The notes under the pieces are model-generated. The model ran no database searches, had not been told where the DNA came from, and saw only the letters and a program-made list of their open reading frames with translations. A stretch of DNA of 64,000 nucleotides from an uncultured Clostridia bacterium (GTDB lineage Bacteria > Bacillota > Clostridia > UBA1381), in NCBI GenBank assembly GCA_947623955.1, contig CANQIP010000007.1:1-64000 (forward strand), given 5' to 3'. Of this stretch, positions 1-7,671 are shown in pieces (positions within the stretch are counted from its first letter, which is position 1; the number at the start of each line of letters is the position of its first letter). The translations under genes and the position numbers were made by a program.

Positions 1-558
1 GTCCGCAACATAGCTGTCCTCGCAATCTGCGCAAGTGTAGGTGGTATATCCCATTGTCGTACAAGTTGCCGGAGTTACGACCGCTTGATAATTATGCGGC
101 TTTTTGTCAATATAATCACTTTTGTATTCATCGCCGCACTCGGTACAGGTGTAGGTGGTATATCCCATAGCCGTACACGTCGCCGGAGTAATTACGCTGT
201 CGTAGTGATGCTCTGTCTTGTCCGTGTAGTTACCGACATAAGATTTGCCGCAGTCAGCACAGGTGTAAGTGGTAAAACCGCGTCCCGTACACGTCGGATC
301 GGTCACTTGTGTTCTGTAATCGTGCTTTGCAAGCGACGTTAAATCCGTGATGTACTTATATCCGCAGTCAATACACTTATGCTCGGTATAGCCGTTGGTC
401 GTGCAGGTAGCCGCCATGTCCGTTGTCTGATACTTGTGGTCGGTCATTGACGTTTCCTCCGTATAGAACGCTCCGCACTTACTGCACGAATGAAGCTCTA
501 AGCCGCCCTGCTGACAGCTTTTATTTAATTTTGTTGTCGATGTACTAAAAAAACCGCA
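1..558 (-). CDS. 5'-truncated Cys-repeat surface protein, runs off the left edge
   Basis: The minus-strand frame is open from the window edge to a TAG at about 560 but has no ATG, GTG or TTG near its upstream end. The first ATG is internal, near 447. The translation is a tandem repeat of exactly 40 residues (120 bp), each unit holding a GYTTYTC..CG.SY core with a CxxC pair. This resembles the CxxC repeats of large clostridial surface proteins. Four full units and one degenerate unit are visible. The N-terminus, where a signal peptide would sit, is missing, and the frame starts just past a terminator of unrelated genes. It is therefore probably the 3' part of a gene cut by insertion or recombination. 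The binding role is unknown. Confidence 0.6.
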
Positions 559-568
559 CTAAGGCGGT
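547..568 (-). terminator. Terminator after the DpnD/DUF3846 gene
   Basis: On the minus strand a 5-bp stem ACCGC/GCGGT is followed by seven T residues, 32 bases after the stop codon at 600. It ends the mobile-element operon. Confidence 0.6.
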
Positions 569-599
569 CTGTACCGATAAACCAAGTATCGTCTCATAC

Positions 600-1211
600 T
601 TACAACTCCTGTCCTTTGGATTTTGCGTCCGTTTGTTTATTCGGTTCGATTTTTTTCGGCTCAACGGGTATTGCCATAATGCCTTTACCCATTTTCAAAA
701 ATGCTTCGGGTTTCCTGAACATCTTTTCAAACTTTTCCCTGTGTTCGGGCGGTAGTGATGTAAAGTTTTCATCGCCCGCGCCGCATACGAAGAATGTTCC
801 GGCGATAATTTCCAAGACATTGCCGCTCTCGTCCTTGATCGCTCGGTTCAGTTCCGCGCCGTTAATCTTGCCTTCCTCATTACACACAAGCACAACAGGC
901 TCATTGAAAGGCGAGATAGCTTCGATATATCCGCCGACGAGTTCCTGCATAGAAGAAAGCCCTGCGTCGATAGTGGTCATTTCCGCATATTGACCGGGCT
1001 TTACGAGCAGGACTTCCAACGTATTCGGTTTTTCAATTTCTATTCCGTCATTAGCGTCATAGTCAACATCCGTGAAATCACTGTCGGTTAAGATAATTTC
1101 CGAGCTTTTCCACATATCCTCAACCATCTGCATGGCTTCATCTCTTGACTCGGCTTCGACGGTAACTACTCTTTCGAGCGTTTCTGTTATTGTTACCTCA
1201 AACTCTTTCAT
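600..1211 (-). CDS. DpnD/PcfM-like + DUF3846 protein of an integrative element
   Basis: A 203-residue protein with two recognisable parts. Residues 1-50 (MKEFEVTITETLERVV...) match the DpnD/PcfM-like domain, and residues about 64-150 (LEVLLVKPGQYAEM, ELVGGYIEA, VLVCNEEGK) match DUF3846. Both families have unknown molecular roles and occur in conjugative or mobilisable elements of Firmicutes. The ribosome binding site AAAGGAG lies 7 bases before the ATG. It is the last gene of a minus-strand unit behind rep and the broken parB, and a terminator follows. The two domains are often separate proteins, so this may be a fusion. No catalytic motif is visible. Confidence 0.75.
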   Translation of the reverse strand: MKEFEVTITETLERVVTVEAESRDEAMQMVEDMWKSSEIILTDSDFTDVDYDANDGIEIEKPNTLEVLLVKPGQYAEMTTIDAGLSSMQELVGGYIEAISPFNEPVVLVCNEEGKINGAELNRAIKDESGNVLEIIAGTFFVCGAGDENFTSLPPEHREKFEKMFRKPEAFLKMGKGIMAIPVEPKKIEPNKQTDAKSKGQEL

Positions 1212-1224
1212 AGGTTAGCTCCTT

Positions 1225-2099
1225 TCATCGTTCATTTTTCTTCTGACGGTTTCTTGACCATATATCCAATAGTTTGAAAACCGTATTTCGTATTTGCCGC
1301 GGAGTAAAGGAACGAGGAAAATATTTTCTGATTTCATTTCCGGTAATTGTAAAATTATCAATTTCGCTTTTCTTTTCCTCCGACATAACCTCTCTCATAG
1401 CTTTTACAGTGCATTGTCCGTTTTGACTGAGTTTTTTAATACGCTGTGCCTGCGAAAGCGACGGCGTATTCTGCGAATATTCCATAGCATCTAAAAACCC
1501 TGCTGTTCCTCTCGCGTTAAATACGCAAGCTCGACCGCAGGGGTGACGGATATTTCCTTACTATCTACCTTAGAAAGAATTTAGGGGATAAGCTCCGCCA
1601 TTCTGATGTATCGCCGTATCTGAGTTGCACTCTCTCCCGTGTCCTGTGCCAGTTTTTCAGCCGCCCACAACTTCTGTCCATTTTGGACAGAAGTTAAATC
1701 ACTACGTTTTCCCTGATGTTTTAGGGTTTCCATTTTCATTTTATACGCAAGCGCGCGTTCGCTCGGCAGGATATTTTCTCTTTGCAAATTGCTGTCCACC
1801 ATAGAGATAACCGCTTCATCGTCCGTAAGGTCTTTTACAATGACGGGCATTGTTTCAAGCCCCGCGGCTTCACAGGCGTATAGTCTCCGATGCCCCGATA
1901 TGACTTCATAACCGCCGCCGGGGTCGGGACGGACAACAGCGGGGGAAAGTACGCCTACCTGTGAAATGCTGTCTATGGTCTGCTGCATAAGCTCATCGTC
2001 CAATACCTTGAACGGGTGATTTTTGAATGGGTGCAGTTCCGACAGCTTCACATTTACAATAACGTCCTGCTCAGTATCAACCTTTTTCTTTGCCGGCAT
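1225..2099 (-). pseudogene. ParB/Spo0J-type partition protein, broken by a stop and a frameshift
   Basis: The N-terminal part (1581-2099) has ParB-family motifs: VKLSELHPFKNHPF, then GYEVISGHRRLYACEAAG, then an HTH segment ending RYIRMAELIP. A TAA follows. Past it the same frame continues as recognisable ParB sequence (VTPAVELAYLTREEQQ), then hits TAG, while the C-terminal part (PSLSQAQRIKKLSQNG...IRKYFPRSFTPRQI) continues in another frame to 1225. One nonsense codon near 1581 and a one-base shift near 1500 split the gene, so the 86-residue ORF at 1225-1485 is a fragment. The start at 2099 is chosen because GGAGG lies 8 bases upstream. ParB homologues in integrative elements act in DNA partition or transfer; this copy is probably inactive. 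Confidence 0.8.
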
Positions 2100-2132
2100 T
2101 TTTATCACCTCCGTTTCTGTCGCAAGCGGCAG

Positions 2133-3008
2133 TTATTCACGTTTACCGTACAAGTCGTGCCGTACCATATTGGCAAGGCTTGTGTCAGCCGTTGCGGGAA
2201 TATTAAAGAGCGACGTTATGAGATAGGCTTTGATGTTATGGATTTTCTCGTTACGCCTTGAGAAGTCAAGCAAAAACGCTTCCAGTTTTTCGTAATTGAT
2301 TTCAAGAAACCTCTGCCTGACAAGCTCGGTCGGATACTGCTTTTTCTCTATGGTGTAGTAAGGCGTGTCGATGGTAAGCACTTCGGTCATTACCGCCACA
2401 ACCTCGTCTATGACAGCTTTATCGTGGTTGAGTATGAGAGTGTCGTACTCGATATTGCTTTTAATCAATTCCGTGTTTTTTCTGTATCTATCCATCAATC
2501 CCGTTTGGTCGGTCAAAGAGCCGCCCGCGCTCTGATTGGTAGATAAGTATTTAATATCATCAGTATTTGATTTTTTAGTATTTGTTTTATCTTTATTTAT
2601 TTGCGTTGGATTTTCCGTATGCGGGTTATCCGTATACGGATTTTCCGATATTGGATTTTCCAAACGCGGGTTTTCCGACATCGGCTGCTCCGTGATTGGA
2701 TTTTCCAAACACGGCTGCGGCACTTCATAAATGGTATATTCTATCGCCGCCATTTTGCCAAGCTCGTCACGTCCCTGCTTCCGAGTAATATATCCGGCTT
2801 TTTCAAGCTCCAAAACCGCTGTGCGGATTGCGTCGATCTTTTCCTTGTTTATACGGGCAAGACCTTTTAGGGTATAGTCCCAATCGCTCGGTAACGACAG
2901 CATTTGTGACAAAAGCCCTTTCGCCTTTAAGGATAATTCCTTGTTGCGTAGGTGATGATTGGACATCACGGTAAATCCCGCGCTCTTTTTAACTCTGAAA
3001 ACAGCCAT
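2133..3008 (-). CDS. Replication-initiator-like HTH protein (RepA N-terminal / DUF6017 type)
   Basis: A 291-residue protein. Residues 1-90 form a winged-helix N-terminus typical of Rep/replisome-organiser proteins of Firmicutes integrative elements (FTVMSNHHLRNKELSLKAKGLLSQMLSLP, then IRTAVLELEKAGYI). The C-terminal part, about 165-290, resembles DUF6017. The linker (residues about 100-140) is a degenerate tandem array of ENP-type units followed by a Lys/Asn/Thr-rich stretch. AAAGGAGG lies upstream of the ATG. It heads the element's operon, 25 bases before the parB remnant, behind a possible attenuator. A role in element replication or copy control is inferred from the family. Confidence 0.75.
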   Translation of the reverse strand: MAVFRVKKSAGFTVMSNHHLRNKELSLKAKGLLSQMLSLPSDWDYTLKGLARINKEKIDAIRTAVLELEKAGYITRKQGRDELGKMAAIEYTIYEVPQPCLENPITEQPMSENPRLENPISENPYTDNPHTENPTQINKDKTNTKKSNTDDIKYLSTNQSAGGSLTDQTGLMDRYRKNTELIKSNIEYDTLILNHDKAVIDEVVAVMTEVLTIDTPYYTIEKKQYPTELVRQRFLEINYEKLEAFLLDFSRRNEKIHNIKAYLITSLFNIPATADTSLANMVRHDLYGKRE

Positions 3009-3044
3009 TTCAGCCCCTCCTTTCCGTAAAAATATTTCAGTGTA

Positions 3045-3122
3045 TCAGAGCTTTCGCCTGCTGACAGTTTTGGGCAGCTTGAACAATAACCGCATCGGCA
3101 AGCATTTTGTAATTTTACTCAT
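3045..3122 (-). CDS. Possible 25-residue leader or small ORF upstream of rep
   Basis: The frame runs from an ATG preceded by AAGGAGG (6 bases away) to TGA, 36 bases upstream of the rep start. The peptide is basic (MSKITKCLPMRLLFKLPKTV...). The good ribosome binding site and its place between the attenuator-like hairpin and rep support translation. No family is recognised. It could be a leader peptide coupling translation to rep, or chance. Confidence 0.3.
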   Translation of the reverse strand: MSKITKCLPMRLLFKLPKTVSRRKL

Positions 3123-3149
3123 TCGTCTACCTCCTTAAAATTTGGAATT

Positions 3150-3193
3150 AAAAAAACGCGTTCACATAGCTCATACCGAGCAAGCAAACGCGT
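3150..3193 (-). terminator. Attenuator-like hairpin between promoter and rep
   Basis: On the minus strand a 7-bp stem ACGCGTT/AACGCGT enclosing an inner GCTC/GAGC stem is followed by six T residues. It lies just after the predicted start of the rep transcript and before the rep ribosome binding site, so it could attenuate rep. It could also be the terminator of a lost upstream gene. Confidence 0.45.
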
Positions 3194-3209
3194 GTTCAAA
3201 TTCATTTTA

Positions 3210-3239
3210 ATTTTATTAAATTGTGTCAGACTATGACAA
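3210..3239 (-). promoter_or_regulatory. Predicted promoter of the rep unit
   Basis: Minus strand TTGTCA (3234-3239), an 18-base spacer and TAAAAT (3210-3215). The predicted start lies about 10 bases before the attenuator-like hairpin. The 180 bases between here and the rpsI terminator are AT-rich, with TTTAACCC/TTTCACCC-like repeats and no gene seen. Confidence 0.4.
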
Positions 3240-3419
3240 ACTCATCAAATAAAAATCAAGGTAAAAAATCAAGATTTTGCACCCAAAATTTCACCCATCA
3301 TTTAACCCATTTGGGGTCTAAAAAGTGAATTTCACCCCTATTTAACCCCTATAAATTGATTTATTTTGAGTTAAAATCTGTCAAAATCCGTTAAACCAAA
3401 CAGCCAAATCAGCGCACAC

Positions 3420-3454
3420 AAAAACCCCGAAAGCCGCAAGGCTACGGGGTTTTT
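3420..3454 (-). terminator. Terminator of rplM-rpsI
   Basis: A long hairpin with AAAAACCCCG/CGGGGTTTTT arms and an inner AGCC/GGCT stem around a GCAA loop, 20 bases after the rpsI stop. A/T runs on both sides make it potentially bidirectional. Confidence 0.85.
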
Positions 3455-3473
3455 CGCTATTCTGTATAAAAAT

Positions 3474-3869
3474 TTATCTCTTACTGAACTGCGGTGCGCG
3501 ACGTGCGGCTTTGAGACCGTACTTCTTTCTTTCCTTCATTCTCGAGTCACGGGTAAGGAATCCCGCGGCTTTAAGATCCGCTCTGTACGTCTCGCTGTCA
3601 ACCTCCAAAAGCGCTCTCGAAATACCGTGACGGATAGCGCCCGCCTGACCGGTGAAACCGCCGCCCTCAACCTTGGCGATAACGTCGAACTTATCGCCTG
3701 TCTTTGTAAGTTCAAGCGGCTGACGAACGATAAGCTTTAATGTTTCAAGACCGAAATAATCATCAATTGATCTGCCGTTTATGGTAATCGTGCCGTTGCC
3801 GGGAACAAGACGAACTCTCGCGACGGACGACTTTCTTCTGCCTGTGCCGTAATACTGTTCTTTTGCCAT
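3474..3869 (-). CDS. rpsI: 30S ribosomal protein S9
   Basis: A 131-residue S9/uS9 with family hallmarks: [16 protein letters not shown] at the N-terminus, [19 protein letters not shown] in the centre, and the basic tail [25 protein letters not shown] whose final Arg reaches the P-site tRNA. The ORF track starts two codons earlier, but GGAGG lies only 2 bases before that ATG and 8 bases before the second, so MAKEQ is preferred. It follows rplM by 13 bases in the usual L13-S9 operon. Integrative elements are known to use rpsI 3' ends as targets in some Firmicutes, which fits the element remnant immediately downstream. Confidence 0.97.
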   Translation of the reverse strand: MAKEQYYGTGRRKSSVARVRLVPGNGTITINGRSIDDYFGLETLKLIVRQPLELTKTGDKFDVIAKVEGGGFTGQAGAIRHGISRALLEVDSETYRADLKAAGFLTRDSRMKERKKYGLKAARRAPQFSKR

Positions 3870-3882
3870 TTTCATATCCTCC

Positions 3883-4323
3883 TTACTTTATTTCGCCTGT
3901 CCATTCAATCGGTTTCTGCGCAGCATGCTCATGCTCCGCGCCCTTGTAAACGCGAAGTCTCGTGAGAGCCTTTCTGCCGATCGTGTTGTTCGGCAGCATA
4001 CCGTTTACAGCGTACATAACAGCCTTTTCGGGCTGCTCAGCCATCAGCTTGTCGTAGTGTATCTCCTTGATACCGCCTACCCAGCCTGTGTGATAGTAGC
4101 GAATTTTCTGATTGAGCTTGTTGCCCGTGAGGATAATCTTATCGGCGTTAATGACGATAACGTGATCTCCGCAGTCCACGTTCGGCGTGAAGGTGGGGAG
4201 GTGCTTTCCTCTTAAAATACTTGCGACTGTCGCTGCGACGCGTCCGAGTGGCTTGTCTGCGGCGTCAACCACATACCACTTGCGCTCAACGTCAGCCGGT
4301 TTCTGCAAATAGCTTGAATTCAT
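3883..4323 (-). CDS. rplM: 50S ribosomal protein L13
   Basis: A 146-residue L13/uL13. Hallmarks are [38 protein letters not shown], the [15 protein letters not shown] segment and [24 protein letters not shown]. Length is normal for the family. AGGAGG precedes the ATG. It is the first gene of the rplM-rpsI operon, behind a strong promoter and a leader of about 50 bases with a small GTTAAG/CTTAAC hairpin. L13 leaders in Firmicutes are often autoregulatory RNAs, but whether this short leader is one cannot be told by eye. Confidence 0.97.
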   Translation of the reverse strand: MNSSYLQKPADVERKWYVVDAADKPLGRVAATVASILRGKHLPTFTPNVDCGDHVIVINADKIILTGNKLNQKIRYYHTGWVGGIKEIHYDKLMAEQPEKAVMYAVNGMLPNNTIGRKALTRLRVYKGAEHEHAAQKPIEWTGEIK

Positions 4324-4380
4324 TGTTGTTTCCTCCTGTTTTATTCAATATGTTAAGGTCTTTCTTAACTCACAACGGCT

Positions 4381-4409
4381 ATTTTACTATCTTTACCTTC
4401 CGTTGTCAA
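4381..4409 (-). promoter_or_regulatory. Promoter of rplM-rpsI
   Basis: Minus strand TTGACA (4404-4409), 17-base spacer, TAAAAT (4381-4386). A near-consensus sigma-A promoter 58 bases before the rplM start. Confidence 0.8.
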
Positions 4410-4513
4410 CACTTTTTTGAACAAAATAAAAATTTTTATATAAATCTTCTAAAATCTCTCTTATTCTCTTTAATACTCTTGCTTTCTCACACTTCATTTT
4501 ATTTTTACGCGGC

Positions 4514-4542
4514 TTGACTTATGAGCGTATATGGGGTACAAT
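4514..4542 (+). promoter_or_regulatory. Promoter of the acyltransferase gene
   Basis: TTGACT (4514-4519), 17-base spacer, TACAAT (4537-4542). The start codon is 15 bases beyond the -10, implying a very short 5' leader. Confidence 0.6.
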
Positions 4543-4557
4543 ATATAATAGGAAAGT

Positions 4558-5688
4558 ATGGGGGCGGTGAAGGAAGTGCGAAAAATAACGGGCGAGAATT
4601 TTGATTTCGGCTCAAACTGCTTTGATTTGCTGCGGCTTTTGAGCGCGCTGCACGTTATGACGCAGCACATACTGCGCCACATTCTTCACGTTGAAACGCC
4701 GCCCTTCTTTAACTGGTGGAGTGGGGTCGTCGTGCTGTTCTGCATAAGCGGCTTTCTGATACCAGCGTCGATGGAGCGCAGCAGGGGAGTGGGCGAATTT
4801 CTCAAAAAGAGAGTTCTACGCATAATACCGTCGCTGTGGATATGTATAATAATCGGCGTGATCGTTGCCGCCGCGTTCTGCGGCTTTACATGGAACGGCA
4901 CGTTTACAAAATGGTTTATCGGTCAGCTTTGCTTTATACGCGACTTCCCGCAGCCCGACTTTATATCCGCGTTCGGAACGGGTAATTTTCAGGGCAATTT
5001 GTGGACGATGATTTACACGGTGCAGTTTTACATCATCACCGCGCTCGTGTACAAGGCGATCAAAAACCGAAAAATCGGCGTGTGGATAGGCGTGCTGGTG
5101 TTTTCAATGGCTCTTAATATCGTCACGCCGTATGTGCAGGCAAGCGTTCCGGTGGCTGTAAAGAACGTGATTTCACACACCTGCCTGCCTTTTTTCTACA
5201 TTTACTTCGCGGGCTGGTTCATATATCGCTGGCGTGAAACGATCGTACCCATGCTGTGCCGCGCAAAGGTACTGCTCGCGCTGCTCATAATAGGGCGCGG
5301 CATTTGGCTCATGAACGGCGCGCCGCGTGTGGGCGAGTATCAGGACATGGTAATCGTGCTTTTGCTTATCATGCTTACAATAGGCGTAGGCTACAGTTTC
5401 GGCAAGCTGAGATTTAGTATTGATTTGTCATACGGACTGTACCTCTACCATATGATTGTCGTCGATGTGTTCGTACACCTCGGACTTACCGGCAATATCG
5501 GCTATGTAATTGCGGCTTATGCCGTTTCGGCTGTATTGGCGTTTATATCGTATTATCTTGTGGACGACACCGTCGCGCGGCTTTTTAAGAGCAAACCGCG
5601 CGCCGAAACGGTTACCGTTCCGATTGCGCCGCCCGAAACGGAGGCGGCAAAGGATGAGCCGCATGACGGTAAAGACAGTGATTTCTGA
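4558..5688 (+). CDS. Acyltransferase 3 family membrane protein (OafA-like)
   Basis: A 376-residue integral membrane protein with about ten hydrophobic segments. The N-terminal FDLLRLLSALHVMTQH and the following FFNWWSGVVVLFCISGFLI, then FLKKRVLRIIPSLW, are the conserved active-site and R.xRI.P blocks of acyltransferase 3 (PF01757). These enzymes O-acylate surface sugars, lipids or peptidoglycan; the substrate here cannot be deduced. The last 35 residues are a charged, Pro/Glu-rich cytoplasmic tail. It has its own promoter and lies 20 bases before mnmA, so read-through is possible. Confidence 0.85.
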   Translation: MGAVKEVRKITGENFDFGSNCFDLLRLLSALHVMTQHILRHILHVETPPFFNWWSGVVVLFCISGFLIPASMERSRGVGEFLKKRVLRIIPSLWICIIIGVIVAAAFCGFTWNGTFTKWFIGQLCFIRDFPQPDFISAFGTGNFQGNLWTMIYTVQFYIITALVYKAIKNRKIGVWIGVLVFSMALNIVTPYVQASVPVAVKNVISHTCLPFFYIYFAGWFIYRWRETIVPMLCRAKVLLALLIIGRGIWLMNGAPRVGEYQDMVIVLLLIMLTIGVGYSFGKLRFSIDLSYGLYLYHMIVVDVFVHLGLTGNIGYVIAAYAVSAVLAFISYYLVDDTVARLFKSKPRAETVTVPIAPPETEAAKDEPHDGKDSDF

Positions 5689-5708
5689 CATAACATTCGG
5701 AGGAAACA

Positions 5709-6779
5709 ATGGGACAAAAGAGCGTTTTAATAGGCATGTCGGGCGGAGTTGACTCGTCCGTCGCGGCTGCGCTGTTAAAGGAGCAGGGCTATCATGTGAT
5801 AGGCGCGACGATGCGGCTGTGGACGTACTCGGACGCGGCGAATTCAAAGCACGAGGGCTGCTGCGCCGAAAGCGCGGTAGAGGATGCGAGGCGCGTGTGC
5901 GACAAGCTCGGCATAGACTTTTACGTTATGAATTTTAAAGACGAGTTCCGCGACAAGGTGGTCGATTACTTTGTGCGCGAGTACACGCGCGGCAGAACGC
6001 CTAACCCCTGTATCGCGTGCAACAAATATCTGAAATTCGACGCGTTTATGAAAAGGGCGCTCGCGATGGGTATAGATTACGTCGCGACCGGTCACTACGC
6101 GAAAATAGAGCGCGGCGCGGATGGGAAATATATACTCCGCGCGTCGGAGGCGGCAAAGAAGGATCAAAGCTACGTCCTCTACAATTTTACACAAGAACAA
6201 CTCGCGCACACGCTCATGCCGCTTGGAGACTATGACAAGGATTGGGTGCGCGCGAAAGCGGAGGAGCTGGGACTCGGCGTGGCGCGCAAGCGCGACAGTC
6301 AGGAGATATGCTTTGTCGAGGATGACGATTACGCGAAATTCATCACAGAATATTCGGATTACACGCCCTGCGAGGGCGATATACTTGACGTAAACGGAAA
6401 CGTCATAGGCAGACACCGCGGGCTTATATACTACACGATAGGTCAGCGCAAGGGCATAGGCGCTTACGGCAGACCGATGTTCGTCATGAAAATCGACGCG
6501 GAAAACAACACGATAACGCTCGGCGAGAAGGGTATGGAATTTTCGTCGGAGCTTACGGCGGAGGACGTTAATTTTATATCGGGCGAAACGCCGAAGGAAG
6601 AAATAAACGTCACCGCGCGTATACGCTATCAGGCTCCGCCTCGCGATGCGGTCTTAACGCCGCTTACGGGCGGCAGGGTACGGCTCGCTTTTAAAGAGCC
6701 TGTACGCGCCGTAACGCCGGGACAGGCGGTCGTGTTTTACGACGGCGATATAGTGCTCGGCGGCGGAACGGTAATGTGA
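5709..6779 (+). CDS. mnmA: tRNA-specific 2-thiouridylase MnmA
   Basis: A 356-residue cytoplasmic enzyme that thiolates U34 of tRNA Lys, Glu and Gln using ATP and a persulfide donor. The N-terminal PP-loop is GMSGGVDSSVAA (residues 9-20). NPCIACNKYLKF carries Cys104 and DSQEICFV carries Cys201, the pair expected to form the catalytic disulfide/persulfide. The C-terminal beta-barrel is complete (GQAVVFYDGDIVLGGG). CGGAGG precedes the ATG. No cysteine desulfurase is adjacent, so the sulfur donor must be encoded elsewhere. cdaA follows after 13 bases. Confidence 0.96.
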   Translation: MGQKSVLIGMSGGVDSSVAAALLKEQGYHVIGATMRLWTYSDAANSKHEGCCAESAVEDARRVCDKLGIDFYVMNFKDEFRDKVVDYFVREYTRGRTPNPCIACNKYLKFDAFMKRALAMGIDYVATGHYAKIERGADGKYILRASEAAKKDQSYVLYNFTQEQLAHTLMPLGDYDKDWVRAKAEELGLGVARKRDSQEICFVEDDDYAKFITEYSDYTPCEGDILDVNGNVIGRHRGLIYYTIGQRKGIGAYGRPMFVMKIDAENNTITLGEKGMEFSSELTAEDVNFISGETPKEEINVTARIRYQAPPRDAVLTPLTGGRVRLAFKEPVRAVTPGQAVVFYDGDIVLGGGTVM

Positions 6780-6792
6780 AAAGGAGGACGCT

Positions 6793-7641
6793 ATGGACGC
6801 ATTTATGGACGGGGTAATAAAATATATACAACTGCTGCGCATAACGGATTTTATCGACGTTTTGATAGTAGCCGTGATTTTCTATTACCTTATAAATCTT
6901 ATCAGAGAGACGCGCGCGATGCAGCTTGTAAAGGGAATAATATTTCTGTTCGCCGTGTTTTTCCTGAGCCAGAGGCTCAACCTAAACGCGCTCAACTACA
7001 TACTCGGCGGCGCGATGCAGATAGGCGCGTTCGCAATAATCGTGCTGTTCCAACCGGAGCTTAGAAGTCTGCTCGAAAGAATGGGACGGTTCAAGGTCGG
7101 TAAAATTATCGACTTCGCCGTCGATAACAGCGAGGAGGAGCTTGCGAGGACGATAGAGTCAATATCGCTTGCGGCTGAAAATCTGTCGCTCACGAAAACG
7201 GGCGCGCTCATAGTTATAGAGCGCAGCACGCGTTTGGGCGAATTTATAAGCACCGGCACAATGCTGGAGGCGAACGTGTCGAGTGGGCTTTTGGAAAACA
7301 TATTCGTACCGAACACACCACTCCACGACGGCGCGGTAATAATACGCGGCAGCAAGATAATCACCGCGGGCTGCCTTCTGCCCCTCACGGCTAACAACAA
7401 CCTCTCGCGCGACCTCGGTACGCGCCACCGTGCCGCTATAGGACTTAGCGAGGTCACGGACGCGGTAATAGTTGTGGTGAGCGAGGAGACGGGCAAGATT
7501 TCAATAGCATTAAACGGCTCGCTTACGCGCAACCTTAACCGTGATTCGCTCGGCAAGGCGCTTAAAAAGCTAATCATACAAAAACCGGAAACGCAGCAGA
7601 AGAAGATAGACAAAATAAAGTTTTGGAAAACAAAGGCGTAA
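6793..7641 (+). CDS. cdaA: Diadenylate cyclase CdaA
   Basis: A 282-residue membrane-bound DAC-domain enzyme making c-di-AMP from two ATP. Three hydrophobic segments (residues about 20-90) precede the DAC domain. The catalytic motifs are LHDGAVIIRG (DGA at 179-181) and GTRHRAAIGLSE (RHR at 211-213). Length and architecture match CdaA (DacA/YbbP), not DisA. AGGAGG lies upstream. Its regulator gene cdaR follows, but glmM, the usual third gene, is replaced by fbp. Confidence 0.95.
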   Translation: MDAFMDGVIKYIQLLRITDFIDVLIVAVIFYYLINLIRETRAMQLVKGIIFLFAVFFLSQRLNLNALNYILGGAMQIGAFAIIVLFQPELRSLLERMGRFKVGKIIDFAVDNSEEELARTIESISLAAENLSLTKTGALIVIERSTRLGEFISTGTMLEANVSSGLLENIFVPNTPLHDGAVIIRGSKIITAGCLLPLTANNNLSRDLGTRHRAAIGLSEVTDAVIVVVSEETGKISIALNGSLTRNLNRDSLGKALKKLIIQKPETQQKKIDKIKFWKTKA

Positions 7642-7671
7642 GGAAAGACGGATTTGAAGGGAGTAGAAAAA

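Noticed and set aside
1-558. 120-bp periodic repeat as a satellite or CRISPR
   Set aside because: The period keeps one open frame with conserved Cys and Tyr residues, so it is a protein repeat.
1225-1485. 86-residue ORF as an independent gene
   Set aside because: It aligns as the missing C-terminus of the adjacent ParB fragment, and reading frames on both sides of the gap encode continuous ParB-type sequence.
3119-3205. 28-residue ORF through the attenuator-like hairpin as a definite leader peptide
   Set aside because: Its ATG lies at the predicted transcription start and has no ribosome binding site, so it is mentioned only as a possibility.
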